This document shows positions 44,101-55,452 of a stretch of DNA of 64,000 nt, piece after piece; the first letter of the stretch is position 1, and the number at the start of each line of letters is the position of its first letter. The DNA is from Leucosporidium creatinivorum (Eukaryota; Basidiomycota; Microbotryomycetes; Leucosporidiales; Leucosporidiaceae): positions 1 through 64,000 of the forward strand of contig BCKL01000045.1 of the NCBI GenBank assembly GCA_001600635.1, written 5' to 3'. The translations under genes were made by a program, and so were the position numbers. A model generated the notes under the pieces. The model was not told the origin of the DNA. It did no database searches and was given only the letters and a program-made list of their open reading frames with translations.

Positions 44101-45840
44101 GACTCGGCGCTCGTCAGTTTGAAGACGAGGGGAGAAGGCAACGAGGCAGCTCGGTAGCAGGAGACTGCTGCTGGGCTGCTCGCTGGGGTCCCCCTTCCTT
44201 GTCTTCTCCGTACAGTGCAGGTTAGCCGGGAAGGCTGAGGCGAGGGCGGGACGAGGTGCTTTGCCGTGCTTCCCGGGCTGGCGAGGTCTAGTCGGAGTAG
44301 ACGGCTTAATCAGCTCGACTAGCTACCGCTCTCAACTCTGTGCACATGAGCACGCGACTCGAGCGCTCCCCGTCAGGCTTCGCGATCGTTGACCCGGGGC
44401 TGTCGTCGTGGGCATACGATGGCATTGCGGTGGTACCAGGCTGTATGGAGGCTCTGCTCGCAGTAGCTGCAGCTCACTAGGGTCGCACAAGATTGATGTA
44501 CCTTCTCTGCGGTCAGAGCATCCGAGTCGGGAACTCCCTTCGCTGTTCCTCTTCTCTGTGTCCCTCCGGTCGGAGGTCTGCAGTGAGCGAGTGTGCAGGG
44601 AAGTCGTCAGTCTCGTTCGTCTCGTACCGCGAGGTTAGCGGTGAACGCCCTGATGAGCGCAGAGGCGGCTTGCTCACTCGGTCGCCGGCTTCGCTTTGGT
44701 TTCATCGCGCTCGGAAGGTGCGGTTGTCACAAGCCTGGCGTTCGGGATTGATGATGCGAGCCGCACGGAGCATAGGCCTTGCAAGAGCGCACTCTCACCG
44801 AGGGAGGACTGGAAGAGCACCAATGCAGTCTTGGCGGTCGCTGCTGCTGCTGGTGACGGTCGACTGTGTTGCAGGCGCTCCATCCGAGCGTCCTCAGTGC
44901 TTCACATGCCTCCAGCACGCCTCTCTCTCTCTGCAATCGATTAGTATGCTGACCTCACACTACCTTCCTCTCTCCCAAACACCTCTCTCCTTGGGCCTTC
45001 CCTCCCCTCCTCTCGGCGCCATTCCCATCCTTCTCCTCCAACCTCAACAACAGCTTCCACGACGTACCCTCGCCCACCGGCTCTGGTCCCAAGCGCAAGG
45101 TCCGCGTCACTCGCGACCAAAAGGATCCGAACAAGGTGCTCCGCGTCGTCGAGAAGACGAGGATCGCAGACATGAACATCTTCAGCCCCAAGCGGCTGTT
45201 TGATTGGCGGATTAGCGTTAGTGTGGAAATGCCTGGTGAGTTCGGGCTGCAGATGAGGGGAAGGAGGCCACCGAGCTGACTTTCGGACTTCGCCTTTCCT
45301 CCTCACTCTCCTCGTCCATCAACCTTTCTCCCTCTCTTCCGCTCCCTTCTCACATCCTCCGCCCCTCGCCACGACTCGTCCTCTCTCGCAGAACCCTCTC
45401 TCCCATCAACCCCCTCCACCCTCACTCGCTCCAAAGACCGCATCTCCTACTCCCACCAACTCCTCACCGTCGACCTCACGCAAGTTTCCCAACCCGCTAC
45501 CGCCGACCAGCAGGGCAAGCCCACGCTGCATGAGTTGGAGATCGAGTTCAAGGATGCGAGGGTCTTGTTCGCCGAGGCGGCAAAGGAGGAGCGAGGGGAG
45601 GAGAATCAGTACCTCGAGATGGTGCAGGTGTTTTTGAACAATGTTCGTGAGTCGGGGTGTCCTTGTTGCTGTCTCTCTCATCGGGTTCGACGAACGAAGA
45701 TGAGCGGCTGCTGACCGTCCTCCCTTCCATCCCTCCCTCTTCTTCACCGACCCGCTCCCCTACCTCCTGCCACCCTCTTCGCCTCGACCTTGATCTCTCT
45801 CGCTACAGGCATGCTCATCCGGAACGCCAGCGATCCGTGA
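41173..45840 (+). CDS. CET1: mRNA 5'-triphosphatase (capping enzyme beta subunit, Cet1-like)
   Basis: Removes the gamma phosphate from nascent Pol II transcripts, the first capping step. Exons 41173-41679, 41957-42041, 42327-42373, 42735-42844, 45054-45235, 45392-45646 and 45809-45840 sum to 1,218 nt (405 aa). After a disordered Ser/Pro-rich N-terminus come the tunnel-family motifs: IEAKIGVLMD (metal-binding Glu), QHKSFNLLLNSRV, YMHTREVD, VRVTRDQKDP, EKTRIADMNIFSPK, DWRISVSVEMP, SKDRISYSHQLLTVDLTQV and HELEIEFKD (second metal-binding Glu pair). Intron 4 is 2,209 nt and filled with tandem repeats while the others are 80-360 nt. The exon junction across it (EVD-S-FHDVP) is in frame. The last exon adds only ten residues. 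Confidence 0.92.
42845..45053 (+). other. Giant CET1 intron 4
   Basis: Donor GTGCGT at 42845 and acceptor CAACAG at 45053, with a CTGAC branch site near 44951. It contains the tandem array at about 43010-44150 plus further degenerate related sequence to about 44900. Confidence 0.8.
43010..44160. repeat. Degenerate ~300-bp tandem repeat array in CET1 intron
   Basis: Two anchors recur: CTTCGCAGGTCGACTGGA-like at 43074, 43364, 43648 and 43960, and GCGTGCAGGT...GCGGGAGTCTG-like at 43241, 43526 and 43827. Spacing is about 284-312 bp, giving four units of roughly 70-80% similarity. On the minus strand the units read as Ala/Gln/Arg-rich coiled-coil-like protein (for example SERAAAASQLALRAQLEVQQ), so they may derive from a repeat-bearing gene or element lying antisense to CET1. 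Confidence 0.8.
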
Positions 45841-46295
45841 TGTGCGAGGCGACCAGTCGACTGTCGAGAGTCGAAGGAGAGAGAGGGGGACGAGGCAGGC
45901 AGGGATTTATAGCGGCGGGGAGCTCGGAGATGTAGCTTAGCTACATATTTGCCTAACCTCCGAAACGGTATGGTGCGACTTAAGAGAGCTACAGACGCTG
46001 TGAAGCAGAGGGGAGCTGTCGAGACGAGAGACCGAGTTAGGCAAAGCCGAGCTGCCGATTGCGAGACGAGTGCAAGGCTCGCTCTGAGCGAAGGAAGCTG
46101 AGAAAGTCTGAGTGAGCTACAGCGGGCAAGAGCTTCCGCGCGCGTTCCAAATTTCGCTTGACTTGGAGCGATGCAGCGCATCGTCAACCGTCCGCCTTCT
46201 CGCTTTCTCTCCCGCCCTCGCCTCGTTCTATCGTCTCGGCGCTCGCATCGGCCACAGCAGCTTTTCCGACTTGCCACAGTCACTCCGTGGGTAGC
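45841..46295. other. Intergenic, no gene recognised
   Basis: 3' end of the CET1-like gene and leader of the next gene. An out-of-frame ATG at 46171 precedes the chosen start of the next gene and could open an upstream ORF. Confidence 0.5.
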
Positions 46296-49200
46296 ATGGG
46301 CTACCGGAGACAGATGTACAGCGTCTTTCGCCGTCCCCCGTCGCCCTCAGCTCGCGCACCACCACCTGCTCCAGCCAACCACCACTCCCTCCCACCAGTT
46401 CAGCTCCTCGATCATCTCACTTCACTCTCAAAACTTCCACAACACCTCTCTTCGCCCCCTTCCCCTCATCTGGTGGACGAGCTCAAGCGGCAGAAGCCCT
46501 TCCGATTCCTTCTTGCTCCTCTTACGGTCAAATACGAGAGCGTGAACCCTGTAGGAGGATGGAGGTATGCTTGTGATTGGGAGCGATTCAGTAAGGGGCT
46601 GGTGAGGGAGTGGGAAGCTACAGAGGATCGAGATTTAGGGGAAATAATCAGGTGAGTCCGGCTGTGAGCTGAGGCGAGGAAGCTGGAGCAGATCTGAGAG
46701 TTCGGGGCTACTCCCTACAGCTGCCTACACGCCATTAGAGACGCTCAGCTACAAGAAGCTCTCACCTCCCCACGCAACATCCCTCTCGCCGCTGCCGACA
46801 CCTCCCTCCCAGTTCTGCGCCGCCTCCTCACCACCGCGACATTCTCCTACCCACAAAGAATGAGTTGGTTTGTGCAAAGTTTCTTTGATAGGTTGTTGGA
46901 GCCGTTTGGAGTTAGCTTGCTGCAGGGGGGGTGAGTAAAGAGCCCATCGTCTCGCCTCGGCATTCGGGAGAGGATCGAGAGCTGACTTCGAGCTTCGATG
47001 CATGGCATACGACAGAATTGATCGAGATCGTCTAGTGGAGTGGCGTCTTGTTGGGTACCTGCATGGTCCCTCGCTCGCTATCGAAGTCTTTAACCTGGTT
47101 CGTCGTTGCGCCGTCGCGCTGGCGACGAAAGCTGATGTACTCCGCTGCAGATCCTCCGCTACACTTTGAACCAAATCCCACTCGGTCGGCTGGACACCCT
47201 TGGTATCCCAGTTCACCTCTCCCTCCCGCGCCGCCTCCATCTCGGCCTCACCCTCGCCGTCGAAATCGCCCACCTTGCCTCCCAAGACCTCACCTGCCAG
47301 CCTACACCCGCTCATTTCAGTACCAGCCCTCCACTCCAAACTCTCGTCCAATCTCACCTCCAAACCAACCCCAGGTTCGAACTCGTTGTCGGCGATGGAG
47401 ACCGAGCTCGGGGGAGCTTTTATTGGGCGGATAGAAAGTCTATGATGCTGCAGGCTCTGAGAGGGTCGGTTGAAGGGGGGGAGATGGGGATCCCGAATGG
47501 GGAGTATCCTTCATCCCAGTATGTTCCCGATAATGCGACTTCCTCGCCCCAATCTCTTCCCTCTTTCCTCGACAACCTCTCCTCTCTCCTCACTCGCATC
47601 GCCAAGATTCGCGTCTCCGCTACCACACTCGCTCGACGCTACTCCTACACGAAAGTCGACGCCGCTCGCCGCGAGTTCGTCACTCAAAAGGCCGCTCCCA
47701 ACCGCTCCTCTTCCTCCTCACCTCCGAAGCCGTCGCCTCTCCGCTTCCAATTCGCCTCCTCCTCCACCTCCCACCATATCCAGTTCGAGGGACATACTCC
47801 CGACGTAGTCCATCAGCCTCGACCTCTCCCTATCGACCCGCTCAGCTTAAGGCGCCGACGAAGGATGAAGGAGTGGAATTGGGAGAATGCGGAGCTATCG
47901 GAGGATGAGGAGGGTCTGGAGGCGGTGTTGGTTCGCAAGGCGGTAGTAGAGCAGGGTACCAAGAGACGGAAGACTGCGGCTTATGGTCCTCGTAAGCCTG
48001 ATCCCCCCTTCTCGAAGGTCTCGGCGAAGAAGGAGCTTGCGCTGATTCGCGTTTCTCCGCTTGTACGCTACAGCTACCGCCTCCAAGTCCTCCCACACCC
48101 CCCTTACCAACTCTCCGACTCCCCCCGCATCACTTCCTCCCTCCTCAGCTCCACCCTTTCTTCCCGCACCCTGCGTCGCTTCCGCCGAACCATCAGCAGA
48201 CGACATCCGACCATCTCGCAACACGGCGAGCGAGGATGCGTTGAAGTTTGTTGAGGGGGAGCGGATGAGCGAGTGTGCGTTGGACGTCACGTCGAAGCTG
48301 GAGCACCGCCCGGTCGGCGTGACTGCCTCGGTCGCGGCGCGGCTCCCTTCCCTCTTCCTTCCCATCACTTCCGGCGGTCAGGCGGCCCTCTCTCCACACC
48401 CTCTCGACCCTCAAACTCTCTACGATCAAGTCGTCTCCCCCTCCTACGTCTTCAGCGACCCTCTCCTCAATCGCAATCCGGAAGCAAGGCGCCGCTACCT
48501 CGCTCTTCGCAAGTCGATGCATAAAGGCGGCGCGGTGACGGATCAGAGTCACTTGGACGAGATGTTGAGGGCGCTGGAGAGTCGTCGCAGCGATCTACCA
48601 CCAGAGTATCGCTCGTCGGTCGGTCACCCCGACGTCGATTACTGCTTCGGCTCGCTCGACGCCGAGACGACTCGCTCGCTCGCGCTCGGTTTGAAGCAGC
48701 TCGTCTTCTTCGGTTACACCTTCCCCGTCTCTACCAATGGGCATATGTTTGGGCGTCGATTATACATCGCTATAGCTAGGAAGGCAGTAGCGGCGATTGC
48801 GGAGAGGAGGAGATGGAGCGAGGGGGAGAGAGAGATTGAGGGGGAGGCAGATAAGGCGGGGGCGGAGGGGATTGAGAGTATGAGTGTGGATGAGGATATG
48901 GAAAAGGCTACGGGGGTTGGTGATGTTGAGATGGAGAATGTTAGTGGGGTGGGATCCGAGGCTGAAGATACGCAGTCGGCGCCGAGTGAGTTGGCTGCTC
49001 TTACTTCTCAACCATATCGCCTTCTTGCTGCGATACTGACTAACCTAGTCACACACAACTCGACATTCACCACCGCTCTCAACCTGACCCTCCCGCCCAA
49101 CTCCTTTGTTCGAACCCTCGGCGCAGCCACCTTCCCACTCCCCTCTCCCTTATGCCACACCGGCCTCGTACAGCAGCGGCGCGAGTCGCCGCTCCCCTCC

Positions 49201-50748
49201 TCCATCAAAGAAGCCATCTTCCGCTGCGATACCTGTCCCCAGAGTCGCCCCGCCAGCGACCGGACTCGCCGAGACTCGATCTCGCAACACACCCAATTCC
49301 AACTCTCTCATCGAGTACTCATGGCGTCGGCGGCTCCCCTCATCGTACTCTCACAAGCAACCAACCGGGATTGGATGATTGAGAGTATGGGTCCGTCGAT
49401 GATTAGGGAGAGCGAGGATGGGAGGAAGGAGTTCAGGTGGGATAGCGAGGAGAAGGAGGGGTGTGTCGTGAGGGCGATTACGGAGGAGGAGGGTGAGGAG
49501 TGGTGGAACGGGCACGTTTTCGAGCTGAGGAAGGATGGGTTAGGGGGGTTGCTGTTGGTGTTTGTGCTGGATTTTTTGGGGAGGGAGGGACTCGACCGCT
49601 TCGTCGGTTTCGAGGGACACCCATGCGGAGTCGACCACTTCCGCCGATCCCCCAAAGAGTACATCTCCAACGTGCGCAACCAGGAGGCGACGATGGTCAC
49701 CATCACCATCCTCGGCCCTCCCTCCCCCGAATCGTCCTCCTTCCTCGCCGATTACCACACCGCTCGCTCCAACAATGCGACCACCTACCTCGAGCAACTC
49801 TCCAACCCCTCTTACATGTCATCCGACACCTCCCTCCTCTACCTCGATCCTGCAGCGCCCTGGAAATCCATCCGCGCTCACCGCTCGACCGAGATCACGA
49901 CCAAGCAGCCCTACAACCTCCTCCACCGCGCCTCCCCTCTCCTTCGCTCCCTCCTCGACACCCTCCTCCTACACCCTCTCGACGAGCCGCCTCGCAGAGA
50001 CACCCATCTCGCCGATCTGCTGAGCATTCGCAGCAAGCAGCGGCTCGTCTGCCTCGCCGCGACCGAACGAGCCCTCGAGCGTGGGGAGGTCGTCGATGAG
50101 GACGATGTCGCGCTGCTGTTGAGAGCAAAAGATTCGGAGACGTTCAGGGATAAGATGACGGAAGCCGGAGTGAGCAGGAGAGATCTCGAGCATCCCATGG
50201 CCTTCAACCAAGCGGTTCAACTCGCCGTCTCCGCTCGCCGTCGGGACAAGGCTCACCGGCATCGCGCCATGGAGCTCTCCATGGACCAGTCGACAAGGAT
50301 CGCCGGCACCAACTCCATCCACGTCTCGACCCCCCACTTCGCCGCCTCCGCCGACCAAACCGCGACCTACGTCAATCTCCGAGCCTGCACAGGCTGTTGG
50401 ATCACACCGGACAGCTCTGGAACGTTCCAAGTCGAGCTCAATGGGTTCAGGAGGGTCGGGGAGCGACAGCAGGTCCGGCTCAAGCTGGGAGAGAGGGCGC
50501 CGGGCTGCACCTTCGGGTGTCGCGCCGAGGACGGCGGATGCCTTCGGAAGTGGGCGGTCGACCTCCCTCGGTTGATAGAGCTGTATGGAGAGGATGAGAT
50601 GGGGTGGATCGCGAGTGGGTGGGCTAGTCGGGGGAGGACGAAGAGGGGGACGTTGGAGGCGGGGTCGGCGGAGGACGAGAAGTGGAAGGACGTCGTTGCG
50701 GCGTACGAGAAGAAGGCGCAGGCGTTAGAGGGGGGAGAAGCGGTGTAG
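46296..50748 (+). CDS. Large unrecognised protein, 1,387 aa
   Basis: Exons 46296-46651, 46721-46930, 47016-47097, 47151-47991 and 48074-50748 sum to 4,164 nt in frame. The joins are good GTGAGT/GTTCGT/GTAAGC donors with CAG acceptors, so the long frame from 48061 is the last exon and not a separate gene. The N-terminal ~300 residues are dense in Leu/Trp and look folded (PFRFLLAPLTVKYESVN, WRYACDWERFSKGLVREWE, RMSWFVQSFFDRLL, LILRYTLNQIPLGRL). A charged hinge with KRRKTAAYGP and an acidic segment near 48880-48980 separate this from a C-terminal half with HPDVDYCFGSLDAETTRSLAL and a Cys-bearing end (ACTGCWITPD, CTFGCRAEDGGCLRKW). No family is recognised. ATG 46296 was chosen because upstream in-frame sequence has no ATG. 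Confidence 0.75.
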
Positions 50749-50939
50749 GGCTTTGGTGAAAGATGTGGCTAGGTCCAGCATTGCCCCCATCAACGTTCGA
50801 GCGAGGATTGGAAACGTCGGCGATCGAGGCCACTATACTTCACCGCCCTACTCCACCGCTGCGGCCATCCTCGAAGTCGCTTTCAGCACGAGATGCACAC
50901 TCTAGCAAGTCGGCTCGGCGCTGAGCCGTCTACCAGTCA

Positions 50940-52860
50940 TCTGAAGTGTAGCAGAGCCGCTCCTTGGGGCACGTCCGAGCCCTCGACGTCGCTCGCCTCT
51001 CCCCCGGCGGCGTGCTCTCGAGCGAACCGACGACCGATGACGGGTAACGTATGGGAACTGTTGCAGGAAAGGGCTACTCCATCGTCCAGCTCTTTTCGGG
51101 CGACAGCGAGACATTGGTAAGAGGGGAAGGTGAAGTGAAGGGAAGACAGGTTCGGAGAAGGCGAGAGCGGTCAGCTCGGGTAATCGCACGACGAGCCGGA
51201 GAGTAGAAGAAGGACAGGCAAGCTCACATGTGTGTTATCGTCCAAGATCTGAGCTCTGCGAAAGAGCAAGCCAGTCTGCCGGGCTCGTTGGAAAGCCATT
51301 ACGAGCCGAGCGTTGCCCGTCCGCTAAAGGAAAACAACGAGTCAGCTGCTGCTCGTCGGCATCAGTCCGGAGGAGACGAAGAAGCAGCTCGACGGCTCAC
51401 ACTACTAGTGCATACTTAACAAGCACGCTGGTGACTCCCTCAGAGCAGCAGAAACTGACACGGCGCTGCCGACGAGTCGAATAGAACACCGAGGTTGACG
51501 GCGTTGGATCCACCTTCCGCTTGTTCTCGTGATCGTACACGCCACAGTAGCTCCTTCTTTGGTGGTGAAGAACCAGGTTAGCCCCCATCGCTCGACCGAC
51601 TCGCTCGCTCTCGGGTCTTAGCTCACCTTGCTCACTCCGCTGCAGCTGCCACCCTCGAGAACGGGTGTGAGCTCTCCAAGCAAATAGACGGTGAAGTTGT
51701 TGGCGTCCATGCTGTCAGTGTAAAACAGCAAGTCAGCGCCGAGGTAGTCGGCGAGGAAAGGCGCGCAGAGCTCACTCCTGGCAGAACTGTGGGGCGAGAA
51801 GCTCGGTCAGTGTCCTGTGCGCCGAGATCTAGCCTGAGTATGCACGCACGTAGCGGGCTCGGCGAACGAGAGCAGCGGCGTCGTTCACGATAGCGCCTGC
51901 GAGTGCGGGGGGGGAGGGTCAGCCTCAGCGTCACTGCTCGGTCGGGTCGACGTACGGAAGACGGTGTAGCTAGATTCGAGTCCCCTTGCAGACGTGCTAG
52001 GGTTCGCCTCATCGGCGAGCAGACCCGGGAAGACTGAGTTGCGAGGAAGGGAGGTCAGCGAACGCCGGCGCCGAGCATCGAGGGCGACTCACGCGCCAGC
52101 TTTTTGATGTGAGATTAGGCCTGCTGGCGATGCCGTCAATCTCGGGATCCAAGTCCCACTCGAGCGAGCTGATGGGGATGAGACGAGCAGAAGGGAGCCG
52201 CGGAGAGAGCACCAAGGAGGGGGAAGGGGGGACGGAAGCGAGTCAGCGAGAGCTGCACGACTCGATCGCGGGGGAGGACGCCTCACTCTTGAGCTCGGTG
52301 AACTGCTTGAGGCCGAGAGAAACTTGCGGAGCTGGTTGAGGGAGCAGGCGTCCTAAGTTGAGCGAGCGGCGGTGATGTCGATGATGCGCACGGCCGAGGG
52401 AGAGCCTGTAGCGAGTACAGATTATGAGTCAGCAGGTTCGAGCGGCGCCAAATAGTGTAGAGCAACTTACCACCAGCGCCGAGAGCCGGTTCAGCGGCCA
52501 GCGACAGCAGCGGAGGAGGGAAGACCTGAGGCGAGCGCAGAGCATCAGCGAGCTGTAGCCTAATAGAGCAGAGCTCTGTAGGCCGAGCTCACCTGGGCTG
52601 GCTGCTCCAGTGCTAAGGCTGGGAGTGACTGCCCGGGTCTCCGCCGCTAGGATGAGCTGCTACGATGGTCTTGTTGACAGCGGACCGCCCTTCAGTGAGG
52701 GAGCGCGTTGTGTGTAGCCATACAAGTCGGAGTCGATCGGAGAGTCTTGTAGCTGATCCGGCAGCTCCAAGGCGAAGCGCGAAGCGAGACGAACAGCGGT
52801 AAAAGAGCAACCTTCGACTTTGCGGCGAGCAAGGATGTCCACTTGTATTGGAGTACAGCT
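50940..52860 (-). CDS. Unrecognised multi-exon protein, probably secreted or lumenal
   Basis: A string of short exons is visible on the minus strand: LPALALEQPAQVFPPPLLSL with AAEPALGAGG (about 52610-52480), GSPSAVRIIDITAARS (52407), SSLEWDLDPEIDGIASRPNL (52180), VFPGLLADEANPSTSARGLESS (52030), AIVNDAAALVRRARY (51899), SMDANNFTVYLLGELTPVLEGGSCSG (51715; quoted part only), SYCGVYDHENKRK (51560) and a tail ending ERLCYTSDDW (about 50950). GTGAGC/GTGCGT donors and CAG acceptors separate them. The start and several joins are not fixed. Cys content and a hydrophobic leader suggest the secretory pathway. The order of blocks loosely recalls nicastrin-type proteins, but I cannot support that assignment. 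Confidence 0.45.
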
Positions 52861-53291
52861 CAAATTCCCAACCCCGAGATTTTCCCTGCTCTACTGTACA
52901 GCAGAATACAAGCGAACGTCGCAGCTGTACCGTACCAGGCCAGTCGCCCGGGACCTCGGCGCTTTCGAACTGACCCCTCTCCCAGCCCCCGACCACTCTG
53001 CGCTGCTCTGCGCTGCTTGCCCTCCTCCAACTCAGTCGACGTCGCTTCTTCCCTCCTCCGCCCGCTGTACTTCGTTACATCTCAGCGGACCGCGCTATAC
53101 TTCTTCCTCGCTTCACCTCAGCCCAGCAGCTCATCCTCTCCCCCGAGTAAAGGAAACTCACGACTTCCCGTTGAAAGTAGCCCGCGGAGCTGGTGCGGAC
53201 ATCGAGGGCAAAAGGAAAGATCGCTGCAGCATGCTACCAGCCGATACGCAGTTCAATGGGCGAGAGTGTGAGCCGAGGCCCACCAAAAAAG

Positions 53292-53376
53292 AGTGCCGAT
53301 CCGGGTTTGAACCGGAGACCTGACGATGTACAGGAAAGAACTGCAGTCGACCGCTCTACCACTGAGCTATCGGCAC
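53292..53376 (-). tRNA. tRNA-Cys(GCA), intron-containing
   Basis: On the minus strand: acceptor GTGCCGA with TCGGCAC, D arm GCTC/GAGC with GTGGTA, anticodon GCA after C32-U33, a ~13-nt intron, variable loop AGGTC, T arm TCCGG-TTCAAAC-CCGGA and discriminator U73, which is a cysteine identity base. The anticodon stem (GTCGA/TCGTC) has one U-U mismatch. A T6 Pol III terminator follows directly (rc of 53284-53290). Confidence 0.9.
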
Positions 53377-53744
53377 AAGTTCCTTTTTTTTTCTGCTTCG
53401 TGAATTTGGATTATATGAAAACCCAAATCTGACAAGCCGAGTTCGGCAGAAAGCAGCGGCGGAGAGGCGACCGCAGCTCGTCCTGAACAAGATACCACGG
53501 ATGGGCTGCAGCAGAAACCTGTCCAGGAGACAGACTCCGATGACAGAGAGAACGGAGCACAGACCTGCGAAGCCTCCGCCTCGCGACCAGCTGCTGCTGC
53601 TGTTCGGCTCAGCGAGTCCGACCACCGTCTCCGAAACTCGGCTCGGATCAAGCACGACTCCGCCGCTCAATTAGCCCACAGAATGTCCCTAGCCAAGCGG
53701 CGACAAGGAGTAGGGTCAGGCAATACCCAACCCACCCACGAGGT

Positions 53745-54985
53745 CGTCTCATGCCCGCACAACGAGCACAAGACCGCCTCCGAGAGCGAGGGAAGTGCCT
53801 CTCCTCGTCCGATACTGCTCCGCTGAGCCTCGAGGTCTCAGACTGGACAAGTCACATCCTTCAGAAGAGCATCCACATTGTAAGCTCCTCCACGAAGCCA
53901 GTGCCAGCTCCCTCCTGGAAAGCCAGCGCAGAAGCGTCGAGCGAGACAGCCGAGGCAAATACTCTCGAAGCTGCTCGTCAGTCCCCCAGCAAAGCGACGT
54001 GGCAAAGATCACTTAGAGGGCAGCCTTTCAAAAGCACCGACTCCAGACGCCCAGCCTACGACCCTTAAGGCCTAAAACGTGACCTCAGCAGAGCGCGAGC
54101 AGCCGCCCTCCGAGTCCGCTGTCTGACTCTCGTGTGCACAGCAGCTTGACCGTGGAGTTGAGAGCCGCTAGAGTGGCTGACCCCCGCCTCTTTGACAGCG
54201 AATAGCTGCTCAGCCCGGCTTGCCCACTCCCCACCGGCGGATTGCTCACGTTGTGGTAGATCCTCCACCGCTAGCTCGGCGAGGCGACAGAGTCCGCAAG
54301 GAGAACAAAAGAAAGAGCGGGTCGGTTTTACCCTAGAGGCTCAACTCGTACTGCCCGGCAGCGCGAACCGAAGCCTCAGCCAGCCGAGCGCCATCAGCTC
54401 CCTCCCTCCTTGCCCGGCAGCTCCGAGCGAATCGCGCGGAGCTGCACGAAGAGCAGTAGAACATCTACACGGAGGGTCGGGTAGAGCAGCGTCCCGACCA
54501 CCCTGCGATGGCGCAGTGCTGCTAAGACTGCCCTTCCTCCGAGACGCTCTCGTGTCCCCCCTGCTTCGGCGAGCTCTGTTCCTACCCGCGCGGAGTGCGA
54601 GACGTCCCACGAGTGTACACCCTCTACATCACTAAGAGCCCCGGCTCGCATCACTCCGTAGCGTTGAGCAAAGACCTTAGTTGAGGATGAGTAGCTCCTC
54701 GAAGCCCTCTGCTCCTCCCGAGAGCCAGCAGCTCGACGGAGCAGCGAGGAGCATGCGGAAGAGCTTGAGAGCAGCTCCCCATCGCCTTGGAGACGACGGG
54801 CAGCTATCAGCCCATCCTCGCGCCTCCCTGCCGTTCCCCCTCCCTCCCGGCTCCGACTCAATCCAGCTCCAGCCCAACCATCCCAGCCCACCAGCACAAC
54901 GGAATGAGAAGGATAGACGCACCAATGTTCCCTGAACCGCTTGCAGAGCGCCAAAGTGAGGGCCGTCTTGCCTGATCCGACCCTT
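53745..54985. repeat. Second copy of the ureG-intron repeat, with captured ureG exon piece
   Basis: The stretch aligns over about 1.25 kb with roughly 15650-16910 in the ureG intron, at an estimated 70-75% identity with small gaps. Shared landmarks are CTCGAGGTCTCAGACTGGAC near 53830, GAGCGCGAGCAGCCGCCCTCC near 54090 (part quoted), GCTTCGGCGAGCTCTG near 54565 and CCATCCCAGCCCACCAGCAC near 54880. Its right end (54928-54981) is an altered part of ureG exon 3, including [11 protein letters not shown] on the minus strand, and its intron donor. The captured exon has lost bases and is not part of any gene here. Confidence 0.85.
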
Positions 54986-55452
54986 GCGCCGAGCCAAGAG
55001 TCAAAGGGGGGAGGAGATCATGGCGAGAGTCGAATGGGAGAGGCAGAGAGGAGAGTGTGAGGTGATAAGAAAAGACCGAGCGAGTCTGTAGTGTAGCAGG
55101 GACGTACGTCAGCTCTCAGCGTCCAACAACGTTCAGCTCAGGCTCGGCGAGCGCACCCTTCAACGAGAAGTCCTGTATCGTAGTCTAGGCTAGCAGTCTT
55201 GCACAGCGATCAGGTCGATATATCTATAGTCGAGCAGCCCCACTCAGTCAGCTCTGGCCTTTGATCTCGCTCGAAGGAGCCCCGCTCAATTCGAGAGGCT
55301 GGAGAGCTGTAGACTTACAGAGAGCACAGCAGACAGGGAGCAAGCACAGAAGCTGTAGTTGAGTAGAAACCAGACGAGACCAAACAGCAAGAAACAGCAG
55401 GAGCGAGAGAAGCGATTGAAGCTGCTCGGCGAGGTTGAGCTCTTCCCGCATC
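54986..55452. other. Intergenic, no gene recognised
   Basis: The spacer lies between the repeat copy and the start of the histidine-phosphatase gene. No coding or RNA signal is seen. Confidence 0.5.

Noticed and set aside
42990-44160. CRISPR-like array in the CET1 intron
   Set aside because: Units are ~300 bp, degenerate and without short identical repeats; the host is a eukaryote.
48061-50748. Separate 895-codon gene
   Set aside because: A GTAAGC donor at 47992 and CAG acceptor at 48073 join it in frame to the upstream exons, so it is the last exon of the 46296 gene.
50940-52860. Firm nicastrin assignment
   Set aside because: Only the loose order of blocks is suggestive; no signature could be matched without a profile search.
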